Below are positions 11,518-23,840 of a DNA stretch of 64,000 bases, piece by piece; the stretch's first letter is position 1; each line of letters opens with the position of its first letter. This DNA is from Pleurodeles waltl (Eukaryota; Chordata; Amphibia; Caudata; Salamandridae): assembly GCF_031143425.1 (NCBI RefSeq), contig NC_090441.1, forward strand, positions 220,344,928 to 220,408,927, read 5' to 3'. A model generated the notes under the pieces. It saw only the letters and a list, made by a program, of their open reading frames with translations. It searched no databases and was not told the DNA's origin. Position numbers and translations under genes: made by a program.

Positions 11518-12529
11518 TTCTTCAAATGATCGATAGTGGGTGGCACAGTAGCACTATATTGCTGGCCCCCTAGGGACAATGGTATTTGATGTGGCTATGA
11601 TTGGGAGAGTCACAGGGACAATATTGTATTTGTTTACCTACACATGCCTCACATAGGAAGGACTAACTGTCTGGTAGAAAAGAATTAAGGCAGAATAAGA
11701 CCAGATTTAAACAAACTGTGATTTTTTTTTTTTTCTTTTAAAGGCTTTCAACACATTTAGTGGAAACATAGAAATGAATTACCTCTCATTATGATGAGTA
11801 AGGCATTATGCACTATGGAGTACAAGTTATTGTGCCAAATAATTGGAGGCATGCTAGCCAGCGTCTCAAGTGCGTTGCTACTGTCTTCAGATCGAGCAGC
11901 TATAGCCGATGATTATCTCTCTTTGATTGGCCCTGGTCATTCCCACATGGCTTTTAATTAGTTTAGTTTCTACCCTGACTCCAAAGAGACAAAATAATAA
12001 ATAAGATATGTCACACATGTCATGTATAAAATGCGTATATATTTTATCCTGTCTGCCATAAATAAATGGGGGCAAAAATTATGCACTGCGCTACAGGAAA
12101 AAGAATGGGCTATATTGGTTGTATTTGGCACGTCACAGAGTATCCCCTTTGCCAAACCTGAAATCAAATCGGGCACTTATTAGTCCCACTTTATGCACTG
12201 GTCTTACCCACTATTACAAATTCTTTCCAACAAATGTATTTGTTGCACATTAAGGAAAGTAAAGAATCTTTACATACTCTACTGCAGAATAAGGCAGATG
12301 GATTAGGCAGGTAGGTAGAGCTTTTGCTGTTGAAGAATAGAGGATTGTCACTGATCACTCTACAGAAGAAGAGGTACCTTCTTTATTCATCCAAGCAATT
12401 ATTTGATTGCCCTTTCATTCTTTCCCTGTATCCAGCCATAACCATCATGATTTTAGCTTTATTTTTTCTCATCCAGTCTTTCACCCAAATTCACAATCCT
12501 TTATCCATCTATCTGAACCTTTGACCCTG
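11518..12529. other. Intergenic sequence, no gene seen
   Basis: AT-rich with a T run near 11,722-11,736. ORFs of 60-70 codons have no features. Nothing else is supported. Confidence 0.4.
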
Positions 12530-12599
12530 CTCCTGCAGGCAGGTCACACCCTGCTCCGCCTTCCGCGCCACCACCTTTCCCGTGTCCTTGCCGATGTTT

Positions 12600-12835
12600 T
12601 TGCTTTTCCTGCCGCTGCATCCCCTGCGGCCACTCCCGCCTCCTTCTCACCGCTCCATAGTCAATTTCCCAGCTGCTGCGTCCCCTGCGGCCCCTCCTGC
12701 CTTCCCCCTCCTCACCGCTTCATAGTCAATTTCCAAGCCGCTGCGTCCCCTGCGGCCCCTCCCGCCTCCCCCCTCCTTCTCACTGCTCCATAGTCAATTT
12801 TGCCGCCGATGCGTCCCCTGCGGCCCCTCCCCCCA
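12600..12835 (+). repeat. 5' tandem repeats of the L2 element, 65-68 bp
   Basis: CATAGTCAATTT recurs at 12,656, 12,721 and 12,789, each followed by a GC-rich CTGCGTCCCCTGCGG block. Position and composition suggest 5' promoter repeats. Confidence 0.75.
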
Positions 12836-13254
12836 GCCCTCCCATTGGACAGGCCCTCCCGCCTCCCAGCTGCCACTCCCATCCTCCCCTCCCCTCCTCT
12901 TATGGGAGCCGCGGCCTGTCTGCGTCCGTCTGCACCTGGACCGCGCCCAGCACCAGAACCCCTGGCCCTGTGAGACACACCTACTCCCCCCTCACCCTCC
13001 ACTCTCTCAACCCTGGCACCCACCCCACATGCACCACATCTAGCCCCACACACACTCATGGCCCCTTCACCTGCTACACCTGCCACTTCTCCTGCTCGTC
13101 ATATCTCACACCACACACCAACCATAGCGACCCCACTTTCAACAAACACAATACCCCCAACACAAGACTCACCCACCCTGCCCCCACCAACCAACCCCGC
13201 AGCACACCAGCCCACAACCAGAACACACCCCGCAACAACACCCTCACACACCAC

Positions 13255-14040
13255 ACCAACGACACCCACCACAACCACCTCAACTGCCTGCTCCTCAACA
13301 TCCGCTCCCTTCACAAACATGCCATAGAACTCTGGGATCTCATCACATCACACTGACCTGACATCGCCTTCCTCACGGAAACCTGGACCAACCCCTCCTC
13401 AGAATCCGACATAGCCATAGCCACCCCCAAGGGATACAAACTCCAACACAAAGACCGCCTCAACAGGCCAGGCGATGGCATCGCCATCCTACACAGAGAC
13501 ACCATCAAAATCACCACCAGCGCCCAAGACACTATCGACAACACTGAACACATCCACTTCCTCATCCACATTAACAACAACTCCACCCTCAGAGGTACAC
13601 TAATCTACAGACCACCCGGACCACGCCCCGCCTTCTGCTACACCACCGCCGACAGCATCAGCTCGCACGCCCTCACCTCCACAGACTACATCATCCTCGG
13701 TGATTTCAACTTTCACTTAGAAAACCCACAAGACATACAACACTACCTCCCTCATAGACAACCTCACCAACCTCGAACTCAAACAACTGGTCACCGCACC
13801 CACCCACTCAGCAGGACACAGGCTCGACGGAATTTTCACCTCAAGCCAACACATAGCCTACACCCACACCACCGAATTCCTCTGGACTGACCACCGCTGC
13901 GTCCACTTCTCCTTCACTAAAACCCCCCACACACTATCATCAACACACCACACCCTACCGCATGTGGGACAAGATCCCCACAGAAAGACTAAACTCCCAA
14001 CTGGCCCATAACCCCCCACACACCAACGACCCCAACACAG
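13255..14040 (+). pseudogene. L2 ORF2, endonuclease part
   Basis: Exonuclease-endonuclease-phosphatase fold segments appear in order: LLNIRSL, LTETW (after a TGA at 13,354-13,356), TLIYRPPG, IILGDFNFHL, and TDHRCVHF in a shifted frame. The domain would nick target DNA for target-primed reverse transcription. The stop and a frameshift near 13,740 inactivate it. Confidence 0.8.
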
Positions 14041-16057
14041 GAGCACACAACCTCTCCAAATGATCACTACCTGCGCAGACACACTAGCCCCCCTCAGAAA
14101 ACACATCACCACCCGCAACATCAAGAACGCCCCTTGGTTCACCCCTGAACTCCAAGACTCCAAGCGCAAATGCCGCCAAGCTGAGAAAATATGGAGACTA
14201 GAACCTTCCACAACCAACTTCTCCACCCTCAAAACCACCATTTGCACTCATCACCAACTCATACGCACCGCCAAAAGAGATCACTACAAGACACGCCTTG
14301 ATAACAACTCTCAAAACAGCAAAGAACTCTTCACCATCATCAATGAACTTGCCAAACCCAAAACCAACAACATAGACCCCACACACACTCAGTCCCTATG
14401 TGACGCCCTTTCCAACCACTTCCTCAACAAAATCCTGGACATCCACAACAGCTTCATACCACACACACCCACCACACATACCCCTCACACACCCAACCCT
14501 ACCCCCACTCAGGACCCCCCCACCACACTCTCCACATGGAACCCCACTGCACACGAAGAAACTGAAAAAACCATGAACTCCATCCACTCCAGTTTCCCCT
14601 CCGACCCCTGTCCACACCGCATCCACAACAAAGCTAGCCCCACCATCGCCCCCATACTCTACAACATAATCAACTCCTCTTTCGACTCCGCCACCTACCC
14701 AGACCCCTGGAAGTACGTGGAAATCACCGCTCTCCTAAAAAAAAAACAAGCCGACCCAGAGATCCTCTCCAACTACCGCCCCATCTCCCTCCTCCCTTTC
14801 CCCACCAAGGTTGTGGAGAAATTAGTCAACACCCGCCTATCCCACTTCCTCGAAGCAAACAACACTCTTGACCCCTCACAATCTGGGTTCCGCAAGAACC
14901 ACAGCACAGAAACCGCCCTCCTCGCATGCACTGCCGATATCAGGACCAAAGTCGACAAAGGCGAGACCATCGCACTCATCCTCCTAGACGTCTCTGTAGC
15001 CTTTGACACCGTCTGCCACCACACACTCCGCACACGCCTCCACAACATAGGAATTTGCCACAAAGCCTTAGACTGGCTCACCTCCTTCCTCACCGACCAG
15101 ACCCAGAGAGTCCGCCTTCCACCCTTCCACCCTTCCACTCCAACACTACTAAGATCCCCTGCGGAGTCCCCCAAGGGTCCTCCCTCAGCCCCACACTCTT
15201 CAACATCAACATCACGGAATCACTATCCTCTCCTATGCAGATGACACCCAACTCATCCTCTCCCTCACCCGCAACCCCACCACCGCCAAAACCAACCTAC
15301 ATGCCGCTCTCCTCGACACCGCCAACTGGATGACCACTAACCACCTCAAGCTCAACTCAAACAAAACCGAGATCATCATCTTCGGCCCCAACAAAACCAC
15401 ATGGAACGACTCCTGGTAGGCCACCGCCCTAGGCTCCGCACCCTCCCCGCAAATCACGCACGCAACCTCAGCATCATCCTCGACCCCTCCCTCTCCATGA
15501 CACAGCAAATCAATGCTCTAACCTTCTCCTGCTTCCACACACTCCGCACTCTAAAAAAATCCTTCAAATGGATTCCCCCAGAAACCAGAAAGACAGTCAC
15601 CCACGCACTCATCAGCAGCAGACTGGACTACGGTAACGCCCTCTACGCCGGCACCACACTCAAACTCAAACTCCAGAGAATCCAGAACACAGCCGCAAGC
15701 CTCGTCCTTGGCCTCCCCCGCCACGACCGAATCTCACCACACCTCAAATCCTTTCACTGGCTCCCCATAGACAAGAGAATCACATTCAAGATCCTCATCC
15801 ACGCACACAAATCCCTCCACAACACCGGCCCAACCTACCTCAATGAAAGAGTTAACTTCCACACTCCCACACACAACCTCCGATCAGCCGACCTCGCCCT
15901 AGCCACAGTCCCCCACATCCAACACACCACCACAGGAGGCAGGTCTTTCTCCGACCTTGCCCCCAAAACCTGGAACTCCCTCCCCAACGACCTCCGCAAA
16001 ACCAAGGACCTACTGGTCTTCAGAAAGAACCTCAAGACATGGCTGTTTGATCAGTGA
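14041..16057 (+). pseudogene. L2 ORF2, reverse transcriptase and C-terminal part
   Basis: The frame from 14,060 covers the RT fingers and palm (NYRPISLLP, QSGFRKNHSTETALL, LLDVSVAFDTV). It then shifts near 15,125 to GVPQGSSLSPTLFNI and again near 15,215 to reach YADDTQL (catalytic YADD codons 15,234-15,245). The C-terminal segment (15,401-16,057) has the L2/CR1 signature SRLDYGNALYAG, FHWLPI and FSDLAPKTWNSLP, ending at TGA. At least three frameshifts make it a dead copy. Confidence 0.85.
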
Positions 16058-16150
16058 CCCTCCCTCTCCCCCTCTCCCCTGTTTCCCTGTTTCCCCTCCC
16101 CCAGCGCCTTGAGACCCTCACAGGTGAGTAGCGCACTCTACAATTTTTTT

Positions 16151-16170
16151 TGATTGATTGATTGATTGAT
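16151..16170 (+). repeat. L2 3' tail, (TGAT)5
   Basis: Five TGAT units terminate the LINE. This is typical of L2 3' ends. Confidence 0.85.
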
Positions 16171-16172
16171 CT

Positions 16173-16615
16173 ATTCAGTACCCACTAGTAGCGGCTCGTT
16201 GCACTCTGGAGGGGCGGGGCAGGTGCGGTGCACGGGGGAGGGATGGGGAAAGGTTTAATTAAAAACAGAAATCGTACCTGTTCCGTTGCCACCACGCTGC
16301 TCCTCTTTCTCTTGTTGCTCCAGGCACAGGCTCCCAGCCTGCCTTGCGGCCAATCCTGATGCTGCTCAGAGCAGCATTAGGATTGGCTGCGAGCACCCAG
16401 CCAGGGTGTTCCCAGGCAGATTGGGAGCCTGTCCCTGCTCTCTCCAGCCCAAAAACACGGTGAAGGGCTTAAGAGAGTACAGTGGGCATAGGTGTTTGGC
16501 TGGCCCGAGACGGCCAGCCAAACATACATGCTCACTGAGACGAGTCCACAGTGCACTCCCTTTGTCTCCTTCATCCCCCTTGGCCCGCCCCTTTCACAAC
16601 ACAAGGATAATAAAC
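16173..16615. other. Flank with a strong hairpin
   Basis: 16,349-16,387 is a near-perfect 19-bp stem (18 of 19 paired) with a one-base loop, beginning GCCAATCCTGATGCTGCTC. Weaker outer arms are GGCTCCCAGCC and TTGGGAGCC. It may be part of a small DNA transposon; ends were not identified. There is no gene. Confidence 0.55.
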
Positions 16616-16665
16616 TTAGGTGGTCATTATCACATTATGGTGGTGAGTGAAAAAGTGGTGAAAAT

Positions 16666-16685
16666 ACCGCCAACAGGCTGACGGT
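16666..16685 (+). promoter_or_regulatory. Subterminal hairpin of Harbinger A
   Basis: ACCGCCAACAGGCTGACGGT folds as a stem-loop. Near-identical hairpins sit just inside B (45,191-45,209) and in both MITEs (40,616-40,635 and 41,477-41,496). It is a candidate binding site for transposase or a SANT protein; the function is inferred. Confidence 0.55.
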
Positions 16686-16949
16686 AGTTACCACCAAATT
16701 ATGACCATGGTGGCAATAACTCCCGTAGACAGCCAATGTACCACACCATCCACCAAGGCTTTAACACCACTCACCACAGTGGTAGCCATCAACAGCCAGA
16801 CGGAAGACAATGTACTGCCCACCATATCATGACCTTGCTATCTGCCACGATTTCCGGGACGGAACCAACACCATCTAAAAGCCTGGTGGAAACACTGCAC
16901 AGAAGACCAAAGACTCACCATCAGAGACACAGAGAAGAACAACGCCGCC

Positions 16950-17032
16950 ATGGAACCGGAACTGCAAGTCTTCCCGATGCTCTTCTACACCATGCTCCAC
17001 CTGGAATATCAATGCTGACAAAGACGACGACG
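16950..17032 (+). pseudogene. Harbinger A transposase, exon 1
   Basis: An 83-nt exon starts in a good Kozak context (GCCGCCATGG) with MEPELQ and ends before GTGAGT (17,033). Element B has an exon of the same length with the same start and donor, which supports it as coding. Here TGA at 17,016-17,018 stands where B has a Trp codon. The exon would join the transposase body at about 26.4 kb through a very long intron that now holds SANT1 and a LINE. Confidence 0.65.
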
Positions 17033-17039
17033 GTGAGTA

Positions 17040-17450
17040 CAGCCGCCTAGCACACAAGGGAGGGAGGGAGAAAAAGGAGAGTGACACACACACGTACAAC
17101 ACACACCAGATGCACACACACCATACACACAACCAGCTGCAGACGTAAACCAATGGCACACGACACATGGCATACTAATACAAGGACTAGAGTTCTGAAG
17201 CACTGAAAATGTATTAGCAAGGCAAAAGCCACCACATGAACCAGATATGTACAATTGTCCACAAAGTGCCAATGCCCAGTCCAAAGTATTGAGGGCTCAC
17301 ATGGCCACAGTGCACAGTCCAAAACCCAACTCATTTCCTGACAACGTCCTCACAGAACTGTGCAGGAGCTTCATTATTGAAGTGGGCACGCACCTCAGGG
17401 GGTAGGGGGGTGGAGGACATCCCAGCCGAAGTCGTGAGCTTCCCCTCTGG
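17040..17450. other. Intronic spacer of Harbinger A
   Basis: CA-rich and otherwise featureless. It corresponds to about 45,600-46,050 in B. No gene is seen. Confidence 0.45.
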
Positions 17451-17452
17451 TC

Positions 17453-17815
17453 CTGGAGGGGCCTCTATGACCATTTCCATTTGCTGGGGAGCGCAAGGTC
17501 ACTGTCTCTCAGGTGGGGAGCTTGCCAACTGCTTCTGGAGGGGGCTCCTTGCCCATTTCCCTTTGTTGGGGAGTATAAGGTCACAGTCTTTCAGGTGGGG
17601 AACTCGCCCACTGGTTCTGGAGGGTGCTCCATGTCCATTTCCCTTTGCTGGGGAGTGCAAGGTCACAGTCTGTCAGGTGGGGAACTCACCCACTGGTTCT
17701 GGAGGGGGCTCCATGCCCATTTCCCTTTGCTGGGAAGTACAAGGCCACAGTCTCTTAGGTGGGGAACTTGCCCACTGCTTCTGGAGGGGGCTCCTTGCAC
17801 AGCAGTCCCTGGAGG
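17453..17815. repeat. Tandem repeat, 82-bp unit, about 4.5 copies
   Basis: CTGGAGG recurs at 17,453, 17,535, 17,617, 17,699 and 17,781, exactly 82 bp apart. The ORFs here arise from the repeat. Element B has a different-period array at the same relative place. Confidence 0.92.
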
Positions 17816-17826
17816 GTGCCCTACAT

Positions 17827-18115
17827 TTCCACTGCTGGAGGTGAGGGCTGCACCGTCTCAGATGGAGGCGAGGCCTCTGTGACCACTGGTGATGGTGGGA
17901 CCCTGCCAGCCTCTACTGGAGGTGAGGGCTGCTATGTCTCAGCTGTGGAAGGTGCCTCCTTGGCAGCCTCTGCTGGAGGTGAGGGCTGCTGTGTCTCAGT
18001 TGTGGAGGGTGCCTCCTGGGCAGCCTCTGTTGGAGGCGAGGGCTGCTGTGTCTCAGTTGTGGAAGGTGCCTCCAGGGCAGCCTCCATTGGAGGTGAGGGC
18101 TGATGTGTGCAGCTG
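17827..18115. repeat. Tandem repeat, 57-bp unit
   Basis: GGTGAGGGCTG (one copy GGCGAG) occurs at 17,921, 17,978, 18,035 and 18,092, 57 bp apart, with a degenerate first copy. The 57 bp equals 19 codons, so a frame stays open on both strands. Confidence 0.9.
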
Positions 18116-18164
18116 GAGGTGAGGATTCTTCACTTTCATGGCAGGAGGTGAGGGCTTCTTCCCT

Positions 18165-18325
18165 GTCCCGGCTGTTGGAGTGGGATCCGTCCCCTTCCTG
18201 GCTGTTGGAGTGGGATCCTTCCCCTTCCTGGTTGTTGGAGTGGGATCCTTTCGCTTTCTGACTGGTGGAGTGGGATCCTTACCCTTCCTGGCTGGTGGAG
18301 TGTGATCCTTCATTGTCTTGCCTCC
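18165..18325 (-). repeat. 30-bp coding repeat in SANT1 A
   Basis: About five copies of a 30-bp unit (TTGGAGTGGGATCC core at 18,174, 18,204 and 18,234, then two variants) encode ten-residue Lys/Pro/Thr repeats on the - strand. Confidence 0.88.
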
Positions 18326-18536
18326 ATGACTAGGAGGTGCCTCCACTGTCCCCGTGGACTGTTTGGCTGAGGTGCTGGGCTGGGTCAATGGACCCTGCTC
18401 TTATGGGCACGACAGTGGGGAGGGAAGAGGTCAACTTGGACAAGGAAATGTTTTTTAGGGACAGGGGTGGGATGAGGGAGGAGGGATGGGAGTGGAAGTT
18501 GAGGGAGTGGTTGTTGGAGGAGTATGTCTGCTGGAC

Positions 18537-18551
18537 TTGAGTGCAGGTGCA
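18537..18551. repeat. LINE target-site duplication (left)
   Basis: TTGAGTGCAGGTGCA, repeated perfectly at 23,991-24,005. Confidence 0.93.
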
Positions 18552-18554
18552 GGC

Positions 18555-18732
18555 GGGAAGCGCAGCTTTGATTGGGAGGCGGCGGCAGCCAATACTGAAG
18601 GGCAGGAGCCCATTAAATTTGAACTACCGTGTTCCCGCCCTGCGGGAAGCGCGGCTTTGATTGGGAGGCGGTAGCAGCCAATACTGAAGGGCAGGAGCCC
18701 TTTAAATTTGAACTACTGCGTTCCCGCCGGCG
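18555..18732 (+). repeat. LINE 5' duplicated segment, 89 bp x 2
   Basis: GGGAAGCGC-G-CTTTGATT units start at 18,555 and 18,644. Each carries AGCCAAT (a CCAAT box) and ends in CGTTCCCGCC-like sequence. Position and content suggest an internal promoter. Confidence 0.8.
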
Positions 18733-19043
18733 GGACGCACACGGGTGGTGCCCGGGCAAAGCCCGGGCCAAGGGCGGGCCCGTCCTGCGCCCGTCAGCGG
18801 CTGACAGAGGCTGGGCTGGGCCACCCCCCTGACATCCTTCTTCCGGCTCCTATTGATATTGGTTTCTTCAGGGCTATAAAGAGACGTTTGACGGTTTTGG
18901 CGCTGTGGTCAGAGTAGAAGCCCAAAATAACTCTCTTGTACTGCTGCTTTGTGCTCACCAGAGCAGGAGAAGGCTGGGTTGGGCACACTTTGTTGTCATT
19001 TGTTTTTAGAAATCATATATACCCTGTCTGCGACTAGCTAAGA

Positions 19044-20207
19044 GTGCTTATCATAGTTAACCCTTCATACATAATGGGGAAAAGAAAGCAAAACCAAATA
19101 GGGAATGGTATGAACACCACAACCCAGAGAAGTACTAATACAATTACCAATTACCTTACAGATGCCATGGGAAAAATAAACGAAGAAATCATTAATGCTG
19201 AAGCACGTTTAGTGGCAACAAAAAATGTTCTACATGAGGCTATCGCTGAAGTGAGCTCTGAGGCTGCAGGCTTAACTTCTGAATTAAAAGCCCCAGAAGG
19301 AAAAGCTATTGGGCCAGATTCTAGATTCTCTTTAGGCCCCTTACTTCCTACAGATATAATAGAGGAAATTGACTCACCAAATAGTACAGATGATCAAATC
19401 CTTTCACCACCCAAGAAAAAAGGAAGTAGTCAGATTAACAAACCTAAATCCATGGTAGTACACTCACAGCTTCCTAAGAGTAACAAAAAAATTACACAAA
19501 TGCATGGGGGTCATGCAGTAGCACTATCATCAGATAACGATGGTTCCCTACATAAACGGGTGGAAACCCTTTTTAAAAAACTGCATGGCAAGTTAGATCA
19601 TATAGAGACAAAAATATTGTCAGAATTTAAGGAGATAAGAGAACGCATAACCAAGATAGAAGTAAGTGTTAACTCAATGACTAAACCAGAAACTCTATCT
19701 CCTAGCAGTGATCTTATATTAAACGAGAATCAAGAGGCTGCAGTCTTAAGGTATAGAGCAATGATAGGGTTTGCAGATCCCAACAAAAGGAGTATGAAAT
19801 ACCGGCATCCCACACAGGAAGAAATCCCTCAGCACAAGGCACCTATGATTTATCAAATGGAGCCCATGGATAGAAATCAGAGACGCCAGTCCCTGACTAG
19901 GAATAGACCCGTGAAAGAGGTGTTACAACTACCACCAGATGCTACCCCATATACAATCATTCTGAAAAATGTTCCCAAACTTGGCCCAAATATTGTCGAG
20001 ACCTGGCCAGATATACGTAATAAGGTAATACACTGGATGTCAGGGAATATATGTACACCAGATATATTATTTCGCGAGATCTTATATGCAAGGAGAGTTG
20101 ACTGGGTGGGAAATTTGGAGGAAGAAGAGGGAGATTGTATTGTGGTCAACTTTCGTAACCCTTGCTTTGTGGGCCAACTACTAGCAGACTTGGATATAAG
20201 ACATTGA
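19044..20207 (+). CDS. LINE ORF1 protein (RRM-like RNA binding)
   Basis: 387 codons, uninterrupted. The start at 19,044 is the first Met; a later one (19,074, MGKRKQ) may be the real start. The N-terminal half is polar. A coiled coil spans about residues 170-215 (KKLHGKLDHIETKILSEF), suggesting trimerisation. The C-terminal part has RRM-like strands: IILKNVP (RNP2-like) and DCIVVNFRN (RNP1-like). This matches L1-type ORF1 proteins, which coat the element RNA. The C-terminus ends soon after RNP1 (LADLDIRH), so a C-terminal domain may be lost. Upstream and downstream lie the LINE 5' repeats and ORF2. Confidence 0.7.
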   Translation: MLIIVNPSYIMGKRKQNQIGNGMNTTTQRSTNTITNYLTDAMGKINEEIINAEARLVATKNVLHEAIAEVSSEAAGLTSELKAPEGKAIGPDSRFSLGPLLPTDIIEEIDSPNSTDDQILSPPKKKGSSQINKPKSMVVHSQLPKSNKKITQMHGGHAVALSSDNDGSLHKRVETLFKKLHGKLDHIETKILSEFKEIRERITKIEVSVNSMTKPETLSPSSDLILNENQEAAVLRYRAMIGFADPNKRSMKYRHPTQEEIPQHKAPMIYQMEPMDRNQRRQSLTRNRPVKEVLQLPPDATPYTIILKNVPKLGPNIVETWPDIRNKVIHWMSGNICTPDILFREILYARRVDWVGNLEEEEGDCIVVNFRNPCFVGQLLADLDIRH

Positions 20208-20400
20208 AACTGTAAATGCCTGAGGAGGGAGATTATGGCTGTTCCCCTAGGATACTTTTACAGAATGATGAACAGGCATAATAGACACAGGGGTAACAGG
20301 GGGTACATCCAGTATTTTGGATAGGCATAATAAACTGGAGCATTCCAACCGTTTTGCCCCCCTGAGTAACATAGAGGATCTAGATTGACTGCAGGAGAAT

Positions 20401-21480
20401 TTGAGTAGGAAAACGACTCCGATGCATAATAAAACACAACCTACCACTATAGTGCCCATATCAAAATCTCCAAGTGGTAATGGCGACACTGAGTCAGATG
20501 GGGGACCACTAGCAGGAGACCTAATTACACTCATGTCATGGAATATAGCTGGAGTAAAAACGAAAATAGCTGAGAAGGAATGGCAGACTATAATAAGTTC
20601 ATCACATATAATCTGCCTACAAGAGACATGGCACACGGGATCCTTCTCTATGGAAGGTTATGCCACATTCTCCTCACCAGCCTTGGCCTCAGCCAGGGGA
20701 AGGGCAAAGGGAGGTCTAGCAATCCTTATTTCAACATTGGTACCCTACTCATTGGTGAAATCCTCCCTCGATTCCCCCCCTTCTACCAGTTTTTATACTT
20801 TCGGATAGATGGGATCTTAGGAATTGTACTAATAAACTATTACAACAACAAATTTGATGGTACTAATAGAGTAGTGGCATTGACTCTTCACGATGACTTA
20901 CAGGCCTTTGTAAACGATATAACTTCAAGTTACATAATAATATGGGCTGGAGATTTTAATATCGGGATATGCAAGAATACTATAGGGGAGACATGCGGAT
21001 TCATCGACGAGGGGGGACGTACTCAATTGCACTTTTTACATAATAACTATGGAACTGTATTGAATGAAATACTATTTAGATATGACCTAGAGTTGATGGA
21101 GCAAGATGGCTATAAAGGAGAGAAGCTTCCATCGTTTGTAGGAAGAGGACATTTCTCGATAATTGACCACATACTAATGTCAAAGAGCCATATGGATATG
21201 GTCGTTTCATTGAAGATTGAGCCCACTATTTATAGTGATCACTACCCCCTGATACTGACTATGAGATTAGCTAAACCCTTTAATATAGGTGAACGACTAG
21301 CAATGGATATAGGAATAAGAAGTGGAAACGGATTTGCGATTAAATGGACTGGGATAAATGAAACAGATGTGATCAACAAAGTTGTGACACAACACCGTCA
21401 AGAAATTATCATATGTACAGAATATAATCAAAATCCCAATACGATCCTTTAACCAACTTAGAATTGCCATTGCAGGAAGT
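20401..21480 (+). pseudogene. LINE ORF2, endonuclease part
   Basis: AP-endonuclease motifs in order: LMSWNIAGVK, ICLQETWH, then after a frameshift near 20,800, IIWAGDFNIG, IIDHILMS and YSDHYPL. The domain nicks target DNA. A second frameshift and stop near 21,450 separate it from the RT segment. The element can no longer produce a full ORF2 protein. Confidence 0.85.
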
Positions 21481-21483
21481 TTA

Positions 21484-22944
21484 GTGAGAGCATCAGGGGA
21501 AAAAAAGAGCGGTAAAGTGGGGTGGTTTGATCACAATTGCTCATCAGCCAGCCAGGAATTAAAACAAGCCCTGCAGGCCCGACCAAGAAACAGAGAAAAA
21601 GTAATTATTAAGTGTTCTAATTACAAACACGGATTAGAAACCAGCAAGGCACAATTGAGAGCTAGGGCATGGGCTAATCTTGAACAAGCAACGACACTAA
21701 GAGATAGTACTTTATTTTGGAAAACAATCAACCAACCTTTCCTAAAAAATAGTGATGCACCCGAAATAACAGTACATGTTGCTTTATTGGAATGGCTTTC
21801 TCATTTTGGTTCAATTTTTAACCCAGAGAACCTGACTATTCACCCGTCAAATAATGGGATAATTGAGATCAATCCACCCTCCTTGAAACCAGTTAGTCTA
21901 GAGGAAGTGAAATTTGCCATAGGAAGATGCCCGAAAGGGAAGGCGCCGGGCCCTGACGGGGTGCCAGTAGATGCTTATTTGACACACGTTGATTTATGGT
22001 GCCCTATCCTGACCCAAGTCTTTCTGAGTGTGACAAAGGGATATATTTTAACATCATGGAGTGAAAGTATAATTGTCACTATTTTTAAAAAGGGGCATAG
22101 AGACGACCCCAAATGTTATCGGCCAATTTCACTTTTGGATACCTCTGTCAAATTGCTGGGAAGAGTACTTGTAGAAAGACTAGAAACTTGGGCAACAAGC
22201 AATCATATACTTACAGAGGCTCAATTGGGATTTAGGCCTGGGGTTGGTACCCTGGAACAATGTATAAACCTTAATTTAATAATAAGTAAGTATACAATGG
22301 CAAAAAAGGGTCATGTATTCCTCTGTTTTGCAGATCTTAGTAGTGCCTTTGATTTGGTGAATCATGCTAAGTTGTGGAAAGTTTTAACAGATATGGGTGT
22401 GCCCTCGGATGTAATAAGCTTCTTGGCACAACTATACAATAATCTAACAGCACGGGTGAGATATGGAAGAAATGGAGAATGTACGCCAGGTTTTAGGATA
22501 GGGAGAGGAATACGCCAAGGTTGTGTCTTAGCGCCGCTCCTATTTTCTCTTTATATAAATGGTGTAGATGCACACTTAAAAAATGTAAAAATTGACAGCC
22601 CTAAAATAGGAGAATGCTCTATCCCAATCCTTTTATACGCAGATGATGCAGTTTTGCTGTCACAAACTGCAAATGGGTTGCAGCAACTAATGGAGGGCTT
22701 AATGGAATTTATGGAGGAAAGAGATATGTTGTTGAATATGAGTAAAACAGTGGTAATGACTTGTGGACAGGGAAAGGCCAGGAAGAAAACTTATTTTATT
22801 AAGGGCCACAAATGTGAAGAGGTGAATGGATTTACATACCTGGGTATACAATTTTCTAATATGGGACACTGGAAACAACACCTAGAAATTACCAAAATGA
22901 AGTATATTAGGACAACTGAGGCAGTCTTTAGATTCTCCAAATAA
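21484..22944 (+). pseudogene. LINE ORF2, reverse transcriptase part
   Basis: 486 codons covering all RT blocks: GKAPGPDGVP, CYRPISLLD, AQLGFRPGVGT, FADLSSAFDLVNH, RGIRQGCVLAPLLF and YADDAVLL (catalytic YADD codons 22,636-22,647), then thumb. It ends at an in-frame TAA (22,942-22,944). The frame reopens immediately at 22,945, so the stop is a mutation and not the natural end. Confidence 0.88.
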
Positions 22945-23840
22945 ATTGATAATAAACCCCTTAGGGAAATGCTGCAAATTTACAAAAGTAAATCAATCAG
23001 CAGCATCACATATGGTTCTGCCCTTTGGGGTTCGATGCCCGAGATCCATTCATTACAAGTGTTAGAGAATAAAGTTTCTAACAGATTACTTGCAGTCCTA
23101 AATACCACTTCCACATACATGGTACACAAGGAACTGGGCAGTCCCTACGTGGTGGATTTAATATATATAAATGCGTTTTCGGCTTGGCATGGTATTTGGT
23201 CAAAAGAAGGGAAGCATCTTACCCGAAAGATTATTAAAGATTGCCTTACATTAGAACATCGGGATAGAATCCCATGGTTCATGCACTTAAAAGATCTGTT
23301 GAGAGGTATAAATCTAACACCAAACTTAGACAACCCAGGCATAGTTCTCCAATTTAGCAAGAAAGAACTGAAAAATCATTTAATGGCTTGGAGGGCTAGT
23401 GATAGAGAAAATAGAGAATGCATGAAATCAACGGTAGCTCTTTACATGATCGAAAACAATGAGGTAATACCAAATTATTTACTGACAGTTGTGATAGATT
23501 TTATTTGACCCGATTACGTTTTAGAATGTTGCACTTTTTGGTAGCCTTCCCAAAGATGAGAATTTGGAGTAAAAGCCCACCGAAGTGCCCCTGCGTGGGA
23601 CGATTTGCACAATCTACAATGCACTTTATTATATCTTGTAAATTTTATCATGACATTAGGAAACAATTCTTAAAACCACTATTTTGAATAAGTTATTTTA
23701 TTGCAGAGAAGCTTTTAACTATTTATTTCAATTGGATACGAATGAGAAAGGTGAAGCAGTGATAAAATTTATCCTACATGCAATTGAAGAGAGGAAAAAG
23801 TTGTCCTATTTAGAAAAACTCCGATATGAGAATGAATAAC
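22945..23840 (+). pseudogene. LINE ORF2, C-terminal part
   Basis: Continues in the RT frame to 23,508, then shifts by one base to 23,505-23,687. A CCHC-like zinc motif (C-P-C then about ten residues later H-x4-C) lies near 23,590-23,640. It is common in ORF2 C-termini, where it binds nucleic acid. Another shifted segment runs to about 23,840. Confidence 0.7.

Larger units (their letters stand above)
12530..16172 (+). mobile_element. L2-type LINE, decayed
   Basis: A non-LTR retrotransposon with a C- and CpG-rich 5' part, an apurinic endonuclease region, a reverse transcriptase with YADD, a typical L2/CR1 C-terminal region and a 3' tail of TGAT repeats after GAGTAGCGCACTCTACAA. The short tandem 3' tail without poly-A fits the L2/CR1 group. 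The 5' boundary is approximate because no target duplication was found. Confidence 0.85.

Noticed and set aside
12712..13327. C-rich ORFs on both strands at the L2 5' end
   Set aside because: Composition-driven. They overlap tandem repeats, and no ORF1 family feature is visible.
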